Assembly: GCF_030547245.1 (NCBI RefSeq)
Contig: NZ_JAUOQT010000003.1
Span: forward strand, 372,001-436,000
Origin: Oceanihabitans sp. 2_MG-2023
GTDB lineage: Bacteria; Bacteroidota; Bacteroidia; Flavobacteriales; Flavobacteriaceae
Reading direction: 5' to 3'
Length of the DNA stretch: 64,000 bases
Position 1 is the stretch's first letter, and every line of letters starts with the position of its first letter. Under the pieces are notes generated by a model. It searched no databases and was not told where the DNA came from. It saw only the letters and a list, made by a program, of their open reading frames with translations. Below, piece by piece: positions 26,083 through 35,437 of the stretch. The position numbers were made by a program, and so were the translations under genes.

Positions 26083-27636
26083 ATGAAAAAGACGCTATAC
26101 TTTCTAATCTGTTTTACCTTTCTTTTACTTTGGAGTTCTTGCCGAAAAGACTTTAACTTCTCTTCTAGTAATGGCAATCTTGGTTTTTCTAAAGACACCG
26201 TTTATTTAGATACTGTATTTACAAATATTGGATCTAGCACTTACAATTTAAAAGTATACAACAGAAGTAGTGAAGATATTAGCATCTCTTCTGTTAAATT
26301 AGCTTTAGGAGAAAGCTCTGAGTATAGATTAAATGTAGATGGTATTGCTGGAAAATCTTTTGAAAATGTAGAAATTCTTGCAAAAGATAGTATGTATATT
26401 TTTGTAGAAACTACCATAGATATAAACGATTTACCAAACTTAGAAAATGAATTTCTATACACAGATAAAATAGAATTTGATGCTGGAAGCAACCAACAAA
26501 CCGTAGATTTGGTAACCCTTGTTCAAGATGCAGTATTTATTTATCCCGATAAAGACAACACTACTGGTGTTATTGAAACCTTAACTTTAGACATTGGAGG
26601 ACAGGAAGTTGAAACCGAAATTCAAGGCCGATATTTAGAAACTGATGAATTAACTTTTACGAATCAAAAACCATATGTAATTTATGGTTATGCAGCTGTA
26701 CCAAACAACGAAACTCTAAATATTGAAGCTGGAGCAAGAGTACATTTTCATGCAAATTCTGGACTTTTAGTATCCGAAGGCGCTTCCTTACAAGTAAATG
26801 GTGAATTAAGTACAGATCAAGAAATATTAGAAAATCAAGTGATTTTTGAAAGTGACAGGTTAGAGCCTGCTTTTGCTAATGTTCCTGGACAATGGGGAAC
26901 TATCTGGTTGTTAGACGGAAGTAGAAACAACATCATAAATTATGCAACTATTCTAAATGCTGCTGTTGGTGTTTTAAGTGAAGGAAACCCAGACAGCATT
27001 ATAGATAATCTTACTATAACGAACTCGCAAATATATAACTCTAGTAACTTTGGTGTTTTAGGAAGAAACACCTCTATTTCTGCCGAAAACTTAGTGATAA
27101 ATAATGCAGGTCAAACTAGCTTTGCTGCCACTTTAGGAGGAAGATATAACCTTACGCATTGTACTATTGCTAATTATTGGTCTAGTAGTTTTAGACAATT
27201 CCCTGCTTTATTAATAAATAATTTTCAAGAAACCGAAGATGCCACCTTTGTAGCCAATTTAACGGAAGCTAATTTTAACAACTGTATTATCTACGGAAAT
27301 GATAATCCGGAGTTTATAATCGATGAAATTGAAGATGCTGCATTAGTTTTTAACTTTAAATTTACAAACTGCTTGGTTCGATTTAGCGATACCAATAATA
27401 CGTTTTCTGGTGCTAATTATGATTTTGATGATACTACTAAATATGAAAACATCATTTTTAACCAGGAACCAGACTTTAGAGATTCTAGTGCTAATGATTT
27501 AATAATTGGAGATGACTCTGCTGCAAACAATCAAGGAAATACAACTTTTGCTTCACAAGTCCCTTTAGATATCTTAGGAGTAAACAGAACTGCTTCACCA
27601 GATTTAGGTGCTTATCAGCATATTACTTTTGAGTAA
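26083..27636 (+). CDS. Right-handed beta-helix lipoprotein
   Basis: A 517-residue protein counted from MKKTLYFLICF; the open frame begins 14 codons earlier. It has a lipoprotein signal (FLLLWSSC, Cys20) and the conserved flavobacterial start LGFSKDTVYLDTVFTNIGSSTYNLKVYN, an Ig-like domain. A pectate-lyase-like parallel beta helix (about 220-480, with ARVHFHANSGLLVSEGASL and repeated N-rich turns) follows and ends with LGAYQH. Such proteins sit on the cell surface or in the periplasm and may bind polysaccharide; no lyase active site can be identified. A single gene closed by a strong terminator. Confidence 0.83.
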   Translation: MKKTLYFLICFTFLLLWSSCRKDFNFSSSNGNLGFSKDTVYLDTVFTNIGSSTYNLKVYNRSSEDISISSVKLALGESSEYRLNVDGIAGKSFENVEILAKDSMYIFVETTIDINDLPNLENEFLYTDKIEFDAGSNQQTVDLVTLVQDAVFIYPDKDNTTGVIETLTLDIGGQEVETEIQGRYLETDELTFTNQKPYVIYGYAAVPNNETLNIEAGARVHFHANSGLLVSEGASLQVNGELSTDQEILENQVIFESDRLEPAFANVPGQWGTIWLLDGSRNNIINYATILNAAVGVLSEGNPDSIIDNLTITNSQIYNSSNFGVLGRNTSISAENLVINNAGQTSFAATLGGRYNLTHCTIANYWSSSFRQFPALLINNFQETEDATFVANLTEANFNNCIIYGNDNPEFIIDEIEDAALVFNFKFTNCLVRFSDTNNTFSGANYDFDDTTKYENIIFNQEPDFRDSSANDLIIGDDSAANNQGNTTFASQVPLDILGVNRTASPDLGAYQHITFE

Positions 27637-27660
27637 ATAAACAATTTTATCTTTAACATA

Positions 27661-27690
27661 AAAAAAGCCTACTAAACAGTAGGCTTTTTT
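27661..27690. terminator. Bidirectional rho-independent terminator
   Basis: The stem AAAAAAGCCTACT / AGTAGGCTTTTTT (loop about 4 nt) lies between the convergent beta-helix lipoprotein gene and glyA. Confidence 0.92.
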
Positions 27691-27721
27691 ATTCCGCGAA
27701 AGCGAAAATATGTAAATAGTA

Positions 27722-28996
27722 TTAATCTACAAAAAGCGGTAAATCATGCATCATAGCATTTACTTTACCTGCAATAACTTGTAATTTATCTTCATCCTGA
27801 TAATTGGATATTACTTCATCAATTAAAGCAACAATACCTTCCATATCTTCTTCTTTTAATCCTCTTGTAGTAATCGCTGGTGTACCAATACGAATTCCAG
27901 AAGTTACAAATGGTGATTTATCATCAAAAGGAACCATATTTTTATTTACCGTAATATCTGCTTTTACCAAAGCGTTTTCTGCATCTTTACCTGTAATATT
28001 TTTATTACGTAAATCGATAAGCATCATATGGTTATCTGTTCCTCCAGAAATAATATTATAATCTCGTTTTACTAAAGCCTCTGCCATTGCTGCTGCGTTT
28101 TTCTTTACTTGTAGCATGTAATGTAAATACGCATCTGTAAGAGCTTCTCCAAAAGCAATTGCTTTTGCAGCAATAATATGCTCTAATGGTCCACCTTGAT
28201 TTCCAGGAAAAACAGCCGAATTTAAAAGTGAAGACATTTTTTTTAAGTTTCCGTTCTTCAATTTTAAACCAAAAGGGTTATCAAAATCTTCTCCCATCAT
28301 AATCATCCCTCCTCTTGGGCCACGTAATGTTTTATGCGTTGTAGTGGTTACAATATGGCAATGTGGTAAAGGATCACTTAAAATTCCTTTTGCAATTAAT
28401 CCTGCTGGATGCGAAATATCTGCTACTAAAATTGCTCCTACAGCATCTGCTATAGCACGAAAACGCTTAAAGTCCATATCACGAGAATACGCCGAAGCAC
28501 CAGCAATAATTAATTTTGGTTTTTCGCGTTGAGCAACTTCAGCAACATGATCATAATCAATTAAACCTGTTTCTTTTTTAACACCGTAAAAAACTGGATT
28601 ATATAATTTTCCCGAAAAATTTACAGAAGACCCATGTGTTAAATGCCCTCCATGAGACAAATCGAAACCTAGAATAGTATCTCCCGGATTTAAACAAGCG
28701 AAAAATACAGCTGTGTTTGCTTGACTACCAGAATGTGGTTGTACGTTTACATAAGCTGCACCAAATAACGTTTTAGCTCTATCTATTGCTAGTTGTTCTA
28801 CTTCATCTACAACTTCACAACCTCCATAATATCTTTTCCCAGGATATCCCTCTGCATATTTATTAGTTAATACAGAACCAGCAGCTTCCATTACCTGGTT
28901 GCTTACAAAGTTTTCTGATGCTATTAATTCTATACCTTCTAGCTGTCTTTCTTTTTCAGCTTGAATAAGTTCAAAAATTTGTTCGTCGCGTTGCAT
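27722..28996 (-). CDS. glyA: Serine hydroxymethyltransferase
   Basis: A 424-residue protein counted from [14 protein letters not shown]; an in-frame ATG three codons upstream is less typical. It is a PLP enzyme with the family motifs [30 protein letters not shown] and the PLP-lysine segment [14 protein letters not shown] (Lys222). It interconverts serine and glycine while charging tetrahydrofolate with a one-carbon unit. Length and motifs are standard. A possible promoter upstream on the minus strand is weak (caaaaata at 29055-29062 with a 23-nt spacer). Confidence 0.97.
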   Translation of the reverse strand: MQRDEQIFELIQAEKERQLEGIELIASENFVSNQVMEAAGSVLTNKYAEGYPGKRYYGGCEVVDEVEQLAIDRAKTLFGAAYVNVQPHSGSQANTAVFFACLNPGDTILGFDLSHGGHLTHGSSVNFSGKLYNPVFYGVKKETGLIDYDHVAEVAQREKPKLIIAGASAYSRDMDFKRFRAIADAVGAILVADISHPAGLIAKGILSDPLPHCHIVTTTTHKTLRGPRGGMIMMGEDFDNPFGLKLKNGNLKKMSSLLNSAVFPGNQGGPLEHIIAAKAIAFGEALTDAYLHYMLQVKKNAAAMAEALVKRDYNIISGGTDNHMMLIDLRNKNITGKDAENALVKADITVNKNMVPFDDKSPFVTSGIRIGTPAITTRGLKEEDMEGIVALIDEVISNYQDEDKLQVIAGKVNAMMHDLPLFVD

Positions 28997-29111
28997 ATAA
29001 TTCAATTTTAATTTCCTTTGAAGTTGGAAACTTTAGTTATAGTTAAATATTTATCAAAAATAACAATTAGATTATTTAAATACATCAAAAAACATATATT
29101 TACTTCAAGAT

Positions 29112-29152
29112 TATACTATTTTTTAAAATAGTATAATAGGAACCTACTTTTG
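29112..29152 (+). promoter_or_regulatory. 24-bp palindrome and -7 box upstream of fumarylacetoacetase
   Basis: A perfect inverted repeat with 11-bp arms (TATACTATTTT / AAAATAGTATA, 2-nt centre, 29112-29135) ends 9 nt before TACTTTTG (29145-29152), a -7 match. No TTG box exists at the right distance; the palindrome occupies that place. This looks like an operator for an activator or repressor of tyrosine catabolism. Confidence 0.55.
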
Positions 29153-29227
29153 TTATATAAAATTAGCTTTAATTTAAAAAGTTATGTAGGTTTGAATAGA
29201 TTTAATAATTTATAATTAAAATACGAT

Positions 29228-30520
29228 ATGCCAATTTCAGCTAATAATCCAGATAGAATTTCCTGGCTGCATGTAGATAAAAATTCAGATTTTCCAATTC
29301 AAAACATTCCTTTTGGTGTTTTTCTTACAAGAGATGACATTATTACTATAGGAACCAGAATTGGTGACACTGCTATAGATTTAGGAGCATTACATCAATT
29401 AGGTTACTTTGATGAAATCCCATTAACTGATGATATTTTTCTTCAAGATACTTTAAATGATTTTATTGCCGACGGAAGAAAAACATGGAGAGCTGTACGT
29501 AATAGAATTGCACAAATTTTTGATGCAGAAAACGATGCACTTAAAAATAATGTTAAACATAAAGAGATTGTATTGTTTCGTTTAGACGAAATTGAAATGC
29601 AACTGCCAGTTCAAATTGGTGATTATACCGATTTTTATTCTAGTATAGAACATGCAACAAATGTTGGTACCATGTTTAGAGATCCTGATAATGCTTTATT
29701 ACCAAACTGGTTACATATACCTGTTGGATATCATGGCAGAAGTTCTTCTATTATTCCTTCTGGAATTCCTGTGCATAGGCCACAAGGGCAAACCTTACCT
29801 GCTGGAGCTACAGAGCCAGTTTTTGGCCCAAGTAAATTAGTTGATTTTGAATTAGAAATGGCCTTTATTACTACCGATGCTAATGATTTAGGAGAACCAA
29901 TTCCTATTGATGAAGCTGAAGAATATATTTTTGGTCTGGTTTTATTTAATGATTGGTCTGCAAGAGATATACAAAAATGGGAATATGTACCGTTAGGACC
30001 ATTTTTAGCAAAAAGCTTTGCTTCTAGTATTTCACCTTGGATTGTTACTCTAGATGCTTTAGAACCATATCGAGTAGAAAGTCCGAAACCTCTAAAAAAA
30101 CAATTATCTTACTTACAATATAAAGGAAAAAAGAGTTTTGATATTAATTTAGAAGTAGCCATACAACCACAAAAAGCAAAAGAAACTGTGGTAAGTAAAT
30201 CGAACTTTAAATATATGTATTGGAACATGGCCCAACAACTTGCGCATCATACCGTAAATGGTTGCCCAATTAACTCTGGAGATATGATGGGAAGTGGGAC
30301 AATTTCTGGTCCAACTCCAGATAGTTATGGCTCTATGCTAGAGATTACTTGGAGAGGAGAAAAACCAATTAAAATGCATGATGGTTCTGAACGCAAATTT
30401 ATAAATGATAACGATACAGTAATTATGCGTGGATATTGTGATAAAGATGGAACGAGAATTGGTTTTGGGGAAGTAAGCAATAAATTACTTCCTGTATTTA
30501 ATCCGAAGAAAGTAAAATAA
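29228..30520 (+). CDS. fahA: Fumarylacetoacetase
   Basis: A 430-residue protein with the fumarylacetoacetate hydrolase family motifs: DYTDFYSSIEHATNVGTMFR with the catalytic His, the metal-binding acidic residues in VDFELEMAFI, NDWSARDIQKWEYVPLGPF and GSGTISGP. It cleaves fumarylacetoacetate to fumarate and acetoacetate, the last step of tyrosine/homogentisate breakdown. Other genes of the pathway are not adjacent. The upstream palindrome suggests its own regulation. Confidence 0.96.
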   Translation: MPISANNPDRISWLHVDKNSDFPIQNIPFGVFLTRDDIITIGTRIGDTAIDLGALHQLGYFDEIPLTDDIFLQDTLNDFIADGRKTWRAVRNRIAQIFDAENDALKNNVKHKEIVLFRLDEIEMQLPVQIGDYTDFYSSIEHATNVGTMFRDPDNALLPNWLHIPVGYHGRSSSIIPSGIPVHRPQGQTLPAGATEPVFGPSKLVDFELEMAFITTDANDLGEPIPIDEAEEYIFGLVLFNDWSARDIQKWEYVPLGPFLAKSFASSISPWIVTLDALEPYRVESPKPLKKQLSYLQYKGKKSFDINLEVAIQPQKAKETVVSKSNFKYMYWNMAQQLAHHTVNGCPINSGDMMGSGTISGPTPDSYGSMLEITWRGEKPIKMHDGSERKFINDNDTVIMRGYCDKDGTRIGFGEVSNKLLPVFNPKKVK

Positions 30521-30536
30521 CCCAAGTATACAAAAT

Positions 30537-30567
30537 AAAAAAAGCGACCTGTTGGTCGCTTTTTTTA
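30537..30567. terminator. Bidirectional rho-independent terminator
   Basis: The stem AAAAAAAGCGACC / GGTCGCTTTTTTT has a TGTT loop and lies between convergent fahA and the DUF2911 gene. Confidence 0.93.
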
Positions 30568-30586
30568 TTTATTGTAGTGCTATAAA

Positions 30587-31432
30587 TTATTTAGACCACT
30601 CTGCAATAGACTCTGTATTCATTTTAACGTAATCTGCATTCCCTGCTTCTTCTGCTAATTTTAAAGAAGCTTTAGCTGCTTTAATTGCTCCTTTTTTATC
30701 GCCAGATTTTGCATAAATTAAAGCTTGTCTTCTTAATTGCCAGAATTTAGCATCTCCATTAGACATTTCAATAGCTTTATCAATCCAAACTTTAGCTTTG
30801 TTTATATCTTTACCTTCTTGTAAGTAATAATCTGCAGCAGCATAGTAATCTCCTGCTGCTGGACCAGCCATTACTTTTTCAATATTTTTAGATACAGCTA
30901 CATCTGTTGGCACTGTAAAAGGTATTCCTACGTATGTTTTTTCCCAAATAAACTCTAAAGTAGCTCCACTATTAGATAAGTTATTAAGGTCTATTGTAAA
31001 AGTTTCTACGTTAAAAGGAATCTCATGTACCTCTGCAGTAACTCTTGCTGCAACTTTAGATTCATCTAATGTTGCTGGAGCACCTCCACCAGCATATTCT
31101 GTATAAAAAATAATTTCCCATTTCGTTGCTTGTGGAATAGTAAATATTGCATAGGTACCTGCTTTAAGTTCTTTACCTCCTATAGTAATAGGATTATTAA
31201 ATGTTATTTTAGTTCTTAAGTTTGCTCCTGTTCTCCATACTTTTCCGTAAGGAACAAGATCTCCAAAAACAGTTCTTCCTTTTACTCCAGGTCGAGAGTA
31301 TTCTAAAGTGAAATCTGTTAACCCAACCTTCTGTTCGACCTTGCTAAAAGGACTTGGCTGTGGTGTTTCAATTTGAGCATTTACAGTAAATGAATACGTA
31401 AACACTAAAGCGATTAATAAAAGTTTTTTCAT
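30587..31432 (-). CDS. Secreted DUF2911 protein with TPR-like tail
   Basis: A 281-residue protein with a signal peptide (about 1-19, ending TVNAQ). Residues 25-190 are a DUF2911 domain (SRPGVKGRTVFGDLVPYGKVWRTGAN, KELKAGTYAIFTIP), a beta-rich family widespread in Bacteroidota without an assigned activity. The C-terminal 85 residues form TPR-like helices (AKVWIDKAIEMSNGDAKFW, KGAIKAAKASLKLAEEAGN). Probably periplasmic. A single gene; the 285-nt gap to the divergent regulator gene contains an interrupted inverted repeat (GTAAAAGCTTA at about 31579 with TAAGCTTTAC at about 31628) and the regulator's own upstream repeat. Confidence 0.9.
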   Translation of the reverse strand: MKKLLLIALVFTYSFTVNAQIETPQPSPFSKVEQKVGLTDFTLEYSRPGVKGRTVFGDLVPYGKVWRTGANLRTKITFNNPITIGGKELKAGTYAIFTIPQATKWEIIFYTEYAGGGAPATLDESKVAARVTAEVHEIPFNVETFTIDLNNLSNSGATLEFIWEKTYVGIPFTVPTDVAVSKNIEKVMAGPAAGDYYAAADYYLQEGKDINKAKVWIDKAIEMSNGDAKFWQLRRQALIYAKSGDKKGAIKAAKASLKLAEEAGNADYVKMNTESIAEWSK

Positions 31433-31656
31433 TGCATTTAAGTTTTAATAGTTGATAAATTAATTAGCATAAAATTACACATTAACTAAATCTTATCTGT
31501 TAACAAAAGCTTAAATAAATGGTTGCTATACCACATAAAATAATATTCTAACAATAAATTTAATCTAAATAAAACGCTGTAAAAGCTTATGAACAAAACA
31601 AAAAACAGCATTTCATTTCTTGCTATATAAGCTTTACTTATAACAGTATAATTATT

Positions 31657-31688
31657 TTGTCTAATTTTAACACAAAAAAGTTAGACAA
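31657..31688 (+). promoter_or_regulatory. Inverted repeat upstream of the photolyase-operon regulator
   Basis: TTGTCTAA (31657-31664) and TTAGACAA (31681-31688) are perfect 8-bp inverted arms separated by 16 bp, ending 29 nt before the start codon of the TetR-like gene. The position fits an autoregulatory operator. A TATATTTA box at about 31693-31700 is the nearest -7 candidate. Confidence 0.5.
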
Positions 31689-31717
31689 TTTTGTATATTT
31701 ACATATAATTTAAAATT

Positions 31718-32374
31718 ATGGCTAAAAAGAAAACAATAAAAGACTCAGATATTATTTCAATGTATATGGACTATGTGTTACAGAATAATGAAGAACCAAA
31801 CTCTATTTATCAATTTGCAAAAGCAAATAGTTTTACAGAAGGAGAGTTCTATTTACACTACCCATCCTTTAATGCAGTAGAAGCATCTATTTATAATGCA
31901 TTCTTTCAAAATACTATAAAGACTTTAAATAAAAGTAAAGATTACCAATCCTTTAATGCAAGAAATAAACTTTTAAGTTTCTATTATACTTTTTTTGAAA
32001 ACTTAACAGCAAATAGAAGTTATGTTATGTATTCCCTACACAAAAATAAAAACACGCTTAAGGGATTAAAAACACTTTCAAAACTAAAGCGTAGTTTTTC
32101 GCACTTCATAGAATCAATAGATATTGAGACTATAGATATACCGCAAAAGCAAGTACAGCAAATTCAAAAGAAAATAGTAAAAGAATCTGCTTGGTTGCAA
32201 TTACTATTTACAATGAAATTTTGGATGGAAGACACCTCTATTTCCTTTGAAAAAACGGACGTATTTATTGAAAAATCTGTAAATACAAGTTTTGATGTTA
32301 AAAACATAACACCTGTAAAAAGTGTTATGGATTTTGGTAAATTTTTATTTAAAGAAAAAATGCATAACAACTAA
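31718..32374 (+). CDS. TetR-family-like transcriptional regulator
   Basis: A 218-residue all-helical protein. The N-terminus (about 8-60, IISMYMDYVLQNNEEPNSIYQFAKANSFTEGEFYLHYPSFNAVE) reads as a TetR helix-turn-helix in which the usual GxxxxYxHF turn is replaced by FTEGEFYLHYPSF. The remainder matches a TetR C-terminal ligand/dimer domain seen in flavobacteria. It is the first gene of a twelve-gene operon and its stop overlaps the next start (TAATG), so it probably regulates the operon from the inverted repeat upstream. The inducer is unknown. Confidence 0.75.
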   Translation: MAKKKTIKDSDIISMYMDYVLQNNEEPNSIYQFAKANSFTEGEFYLHYPSFNAVEASIYNAFFQNTIKTLNKSKDYQSFNARNKLLSFYYTFFENLTANRSYVMYSLHKNKNTLKGLKTLSKLKRSFSHFIESIDIETIDIPQKQVQQIQKKIVKESAWLQLLFTMKFWMEDTSISFEKTDVFIEKSVNTSFDVKNITPVKSVMDFGKFLFKEKMHNN

Positions 32375-33684
32375 TGAAAACAATAGATAAAATACCCATT
32401 ACAAAAATACAACGTGCATCTAAATTAGTGTCTACAGGAGCTAAAGTTGGTGTAAACTATGTGAAATATTATGGCGATAAATTGGTAAACTCAAAAGCAG
32501 AAGCCAAAGAACGTCTTAATAAAAACAATGCAGAAGATATTTATGATAGTTTAAAACAACTTAAAGGGAGTGCTTTAAAAGTAGCACAAATGCTAAGCAT
32601 GGAAAAAAGCTTATTGCCGCAAGCGTATGTTGAAAAATTTTCACTTTCGCAATTTTCTGTACCACCTTTATCTCCAGCACTTGTTATTAAAACATTTAAA
32701 AAATATTTTGGCAAATCGCCAAATGAATTATTTGATACTTTCAACGCAACTTCTGTAAATGCTGCTAGCATTGGCCAAGTCCATATAGCAGAAAAAAACG
32801 GGAAAAAGCTTGCTGTGAAAATCCAATATCCAGGAGTTGCCGAAAGTATTTCATCCGATTTAGCTATGGTAAAACCTATAGCTATGAGTATGTTTAATAT
32901 TAAAGGAAAAGACTCAGACAAGTATTTTAGAGAAGTAGAAACAAAACTCATAGAGGAAACCAATTACATTCTTGAAATTAAACAAAGTAAAGAAGTTGCA
33001 AAAGCATGTGCACACATACCAAATCTACTGTTTCCAGAATATTATGAAGAGCTGTCATCACAAAGGATTATTACTATGGATTATATGGATGGGATACATC
33101 TATCCGAATTTACAGCAATAAATAAAGATAACGATGTAGCAAATCAAGTAGGACAAGCACTTTGGGATTTTTACATGTATCAGATTCATATTTTAAGAAA
33201 AGTACATGCAGATCCACATCCTGGAAACTTTTTGGTTTCAGAAGAAGGAAAACTAATTGCTTTAGATTTTGGTTGTATGAAAAGTATTCCCGATTCCTTT
33301 TATACGCCATATTTTGAATTAGCAAAGAAAGAAAACATTGAAAATGAAGCTTTATTTCTTTCTAAACTCTACGAACTTGAGATTTTAAAAGAAGAAGATT
33401 CAAAAGATGAAGTCTCCTTTTTCACAGAAATGTTTCATAAAATGTTAAGCTTATTTGCTAAGCCTTTACAAGACGAAACTTTCGATTTTTCGGATGCTTA
33501 TTTCTTTGAAGAAATTGCTGCACTTGGCGAACATTATTCCAAAAACACCGAATTAAGAAAAATGAATGGAAACAGAGGTTCGAAACATTTCATATATATT
33601 AATAGAACTTTTTTCGGTTTATATAATTTAATGTTCGATCTAAAGGCTAAAAACATAAAGATTAATAATTTTCATACCCTATAA
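32374..33684 (+). CDS. AarF/ABC1/UbiB family atypical kinase
   Basis: A 436-residue protein with the UbiB-family kinase-like features: the K-rich signature LKGSALKVAQMLS (KxGQ-type motif, about 64-76), ASIGQVHIA (Ala-rich nucleotide loop), VKIQYPGV with the ATP-binding Lys, HADPHPGNF (catalytic loop, about 278) and LDFGCMK (metal-binding DFG, about 296). Family members support quinone or isoprenoid-lipid metabolism. No C-terminal membrane helix is evident. Overlaps the regulator gene by one base and is 5 nt before the next gene. Confidence 0.92.
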   Translation: MKTIDKIPITKIQRASKLVSTGAKVGVNYVKYYGDKLVNSKAEAKERLNKNNAEDIYDSLKQLKGSALKVAQMLSMEKSLLPQAYVEKFSLSQFSVPPLSPALVIKTFKKYFGKSPNELFDTFNATSVNAASIGQVHIAEKNGKKLAVKIQYPGVAESISSDLAMVKPIAMSMFNIKGKDSDKYFREVETKLIEETNYILEIKQSKEVAKACAHIPNLLFPEYYEELSSQRIITMDYMDGIHLSEFTAINKDNDVANQVGQALWDFYMYQIHILRKVHADPHPGNFLVSEEGKLIALDFGCMKSIPDSFYTPYFELAKKENIENEALFLSKLYELEILKEEDSKDEVSFFTEMFHKMLSLFAKPLQDETFDFSDAYFFEEIAALGEHYSKNTELRKMNGNRGSKHFIYINRTFFGLYNLMFDLKAKNIKINNFHTL

Positions 33685-33689
33685 AATTA

Positions 33690-35114
33690 ATGCATATTCT
33701 CGTAACAGGCGCTACTGGATACATTGGCAAAAGACTAATTCCTTTATTGGTAAATGAAGGGCATCATGTTATTTGTGCTGTTAGAGATAAATTACGTGCA
33801 GATAAAAGTTACTTAAAAGAAGAACAAATTGATATTATTGAAGTTGATTTTTTAAAACCTGAAACTCTAAAAAATATCCCTAAACACATAGATGCGGCAT
33901 ATTATTTGATACACTCTATGTCGAATACTTCTAGTGATTTTGAGAAATTAGAACAAGAATGTGCTGCAAATTTTAAAACAGCTATAAACAAAACTGAAGC
34001 GCAACAAGTTATTTATTTAAGCGGTATTACAAACGACGAAAATTTATCGAAACATCTTAAGTCTCGAAAAAATGTAGAAAACACCTTACAGTCAAACAAA
34101 TATGCATTAACTGTTTTTAAAGCAGGTATAATAGTTGGCTCAGGAAGTTCATCATTTGAAATCATTAGAGATTTAGTAGAAAAATTACCTTTTATGATTG
34201 CTCCAAAATGGTTGCATACAAAAACACAACCATTAGCAGTTCGAGATGTACTTTCATTTTTATTAAAAAGTTTAGGAAACAAAAAAACATATAACAAATC
34301 CTTTGACATTTTTGGACCAGAAGTATTAACCTATAAGCAAATGTTGCTGCAGTTTGCTGAGGTAAGAAAGCTAAATAGACACATTTTTACCGTACCTGTA
34401 ATGACTCCAAAACTGTCTTCTTATTGGCTATACTTTGTAACATCTACATCGTATAAACTAGCATCGAATCTTGTAGATAGTATGGGTGTTGAAATAATAG
34501 GAAAGCCAAGTGAAATTAATAGCATTTTAGACGTGCAACCACTAAATTACAAGGAAGCAGTTGCTTTAGCTTTTGAAAAAATTGAACAAAACAGTATCAT
34601 TTCTAGTTGGAAAGACTCTATAGTAAGTAGTGGAAGATTAAAAAATAATTTTCATAAATATATTAATGTTCCAAAATATGGTTGCTTTCAAGACTATAAA
34701 GAACGTGAGGTAAAAAATAATGAAGAAACAATAAATAAAATATGGTCTATTGGCGGAAAAAAAGGTTGGTATTATGGTAATTTGCTCTGGAAAACAAGGG
34801 GATATCTAGATAAACTTTTTGGAGGTATTGGTTTAAGAAGAGGTAGAACAAGTCCTACAGATCTAGACGCTGGAGATGCCCTAGACTTTTGGCGTGTTAT
34901 TTATGCCGATAAAGAAAAGCAAAAACTCTTACTCTTTGCCGAAATGAAACTTCCCGGTGAGGCATGGTTAGAGTTTAAGATTGAAGATAACCTATTAAAA
35001 CAAACTGCAACTTTTAGACCTCGAGGAATTCTTGGGAGATTATACTGGTACAGTGTTTTACCTTTTCATGGTTTTATTTTTAACGGCATGATAAAAAAAC
35101 TAACCGCTTCATGA
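33690..35114 (+). CDS. SDR-type NAD(P)-binding protein with C-terminal DUF2867
   Basis: A 474-residue protein. The N-terminal half is an atypical/extended Rossmann SDR (VTGATGYIGKRLIPLL, residues 5-20; YYLIHSM; VIYLSGIT; FKAGIIVGSGSSSFE). The C-terminal 160 residues are DUF2867 (IWSIGGKKGWYYGNLLWKTRG, LDAGDALDFWRV, FRPRGILGRLYWYSVLPFHG). Proteins of this architecture recur in light-inducible photolyase/carotenoid gene clusters; their reaction is not established. Overlaps the next gene by 4 nt. Confidence 0.9.
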   Translation: MHILVTGATGYIGKRLIPLLVNEGHHVICAVRDKLRADKSYLKEEQIDIIEVDFLKPETLKNIPKHIDAAYYLIHSMSNTSSDFEKLEQECAANFKTAINKTEAQQVIYLSGITNDENLSKHLKSRKNVENTLQSNKYALTVFKAGIIVGSGSSSFEIIRDLVEKLPFMIAPKWLHTKTQPLAVRDVLSFLLKSLGNKKTYNKSFDIFGPEVLTYKQMLLQFAEVRKLNRHIFTVPVMTPKLSSYWLYFVTSTSYKLASNLVDSMGVEIIGKPSEINSILDVQPLNYKEAVALAFEKIEQNSIISSWKDSIVSSGRLKNNFHKYINVPKYGCFQDYKEREVKNNEETINKIWSIGGKKGWYYGNLLWKTRGYLDKLFGGIGLRRGRTSPTDLDAGDALDFWRVIYADKEKQKLLLFAEMKLPGEAWLEFKIEDNLLKQTATFRPRGILGRLYWYSVLPFHGFIFNGMIKKLTAS

Positions 35115-35383
35115 AATTAACTACAGAAAATATAGACAGAGTTATAGAAATGGCCTGGGAAGACAGAACCACTTTTGAAGCTATAAAGTTTCAATTTCAA
35201 TTAAATGAACAAGAAGTTATTTCGTTAATGCGAAAAGAAATGAAACCTAGTAGTTTTAAAATGTGGCGAAAACGTGTACAAGGAAGAAAAACAAAACATG
35301 AAAAACTTCGCTCTTTTGAAAAAGGTAGATTTAAATGTAGCAGACAAAAACAAATAACACACAACACAATTTCTAAACGATAA
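35111..35383 (+). CDS. TIGR03643 family protein
   Basis: A 90-residue basic protein that matches the TIGR03643 pattern (ENIDRVIEMAWEDRTTFEAI, then EQEVISLMRKEMKPSSFKMW). The N-terminal part is predicted helix-turn-helix, and the tail (RVQGRKTKHEKLR onwards) is strongly basic, suggesting nucleic-acid binding. It is known from genome context to accompany photolyase and SDR/DUF2867 genes. The start codon overlaps the preceding stop (ATGA). Confidence 0.9.
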   Translation: MKLTTENIDRVIEMAWEDRTTFEAIKFQFQLNEQEVISLMRKEMKPSSFKMWRKRVQGRKTKHEKLRSFEKGRFKCSRQKQITHNTISKR

Positions 35384-35437
35384 CGTTGCTTTGCTTTAAA
35401 AATAGTTTTAAAGACAGCACATAAAAAAGATTTTTAA

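Noticed and set aside
31433-31717. Riboswitch or small RNA in the gap between the DUF2911 and regulator genes
   Set aside because: The interrupted inverted repeat around 31579-31637 is short and lacks any recognisable riboswitch core.
32541-32963. 140-codon minus-strand frame opposite the AarF kinase gene
   Set aside because: It is a shadow of a conserved kinase-like coding region.
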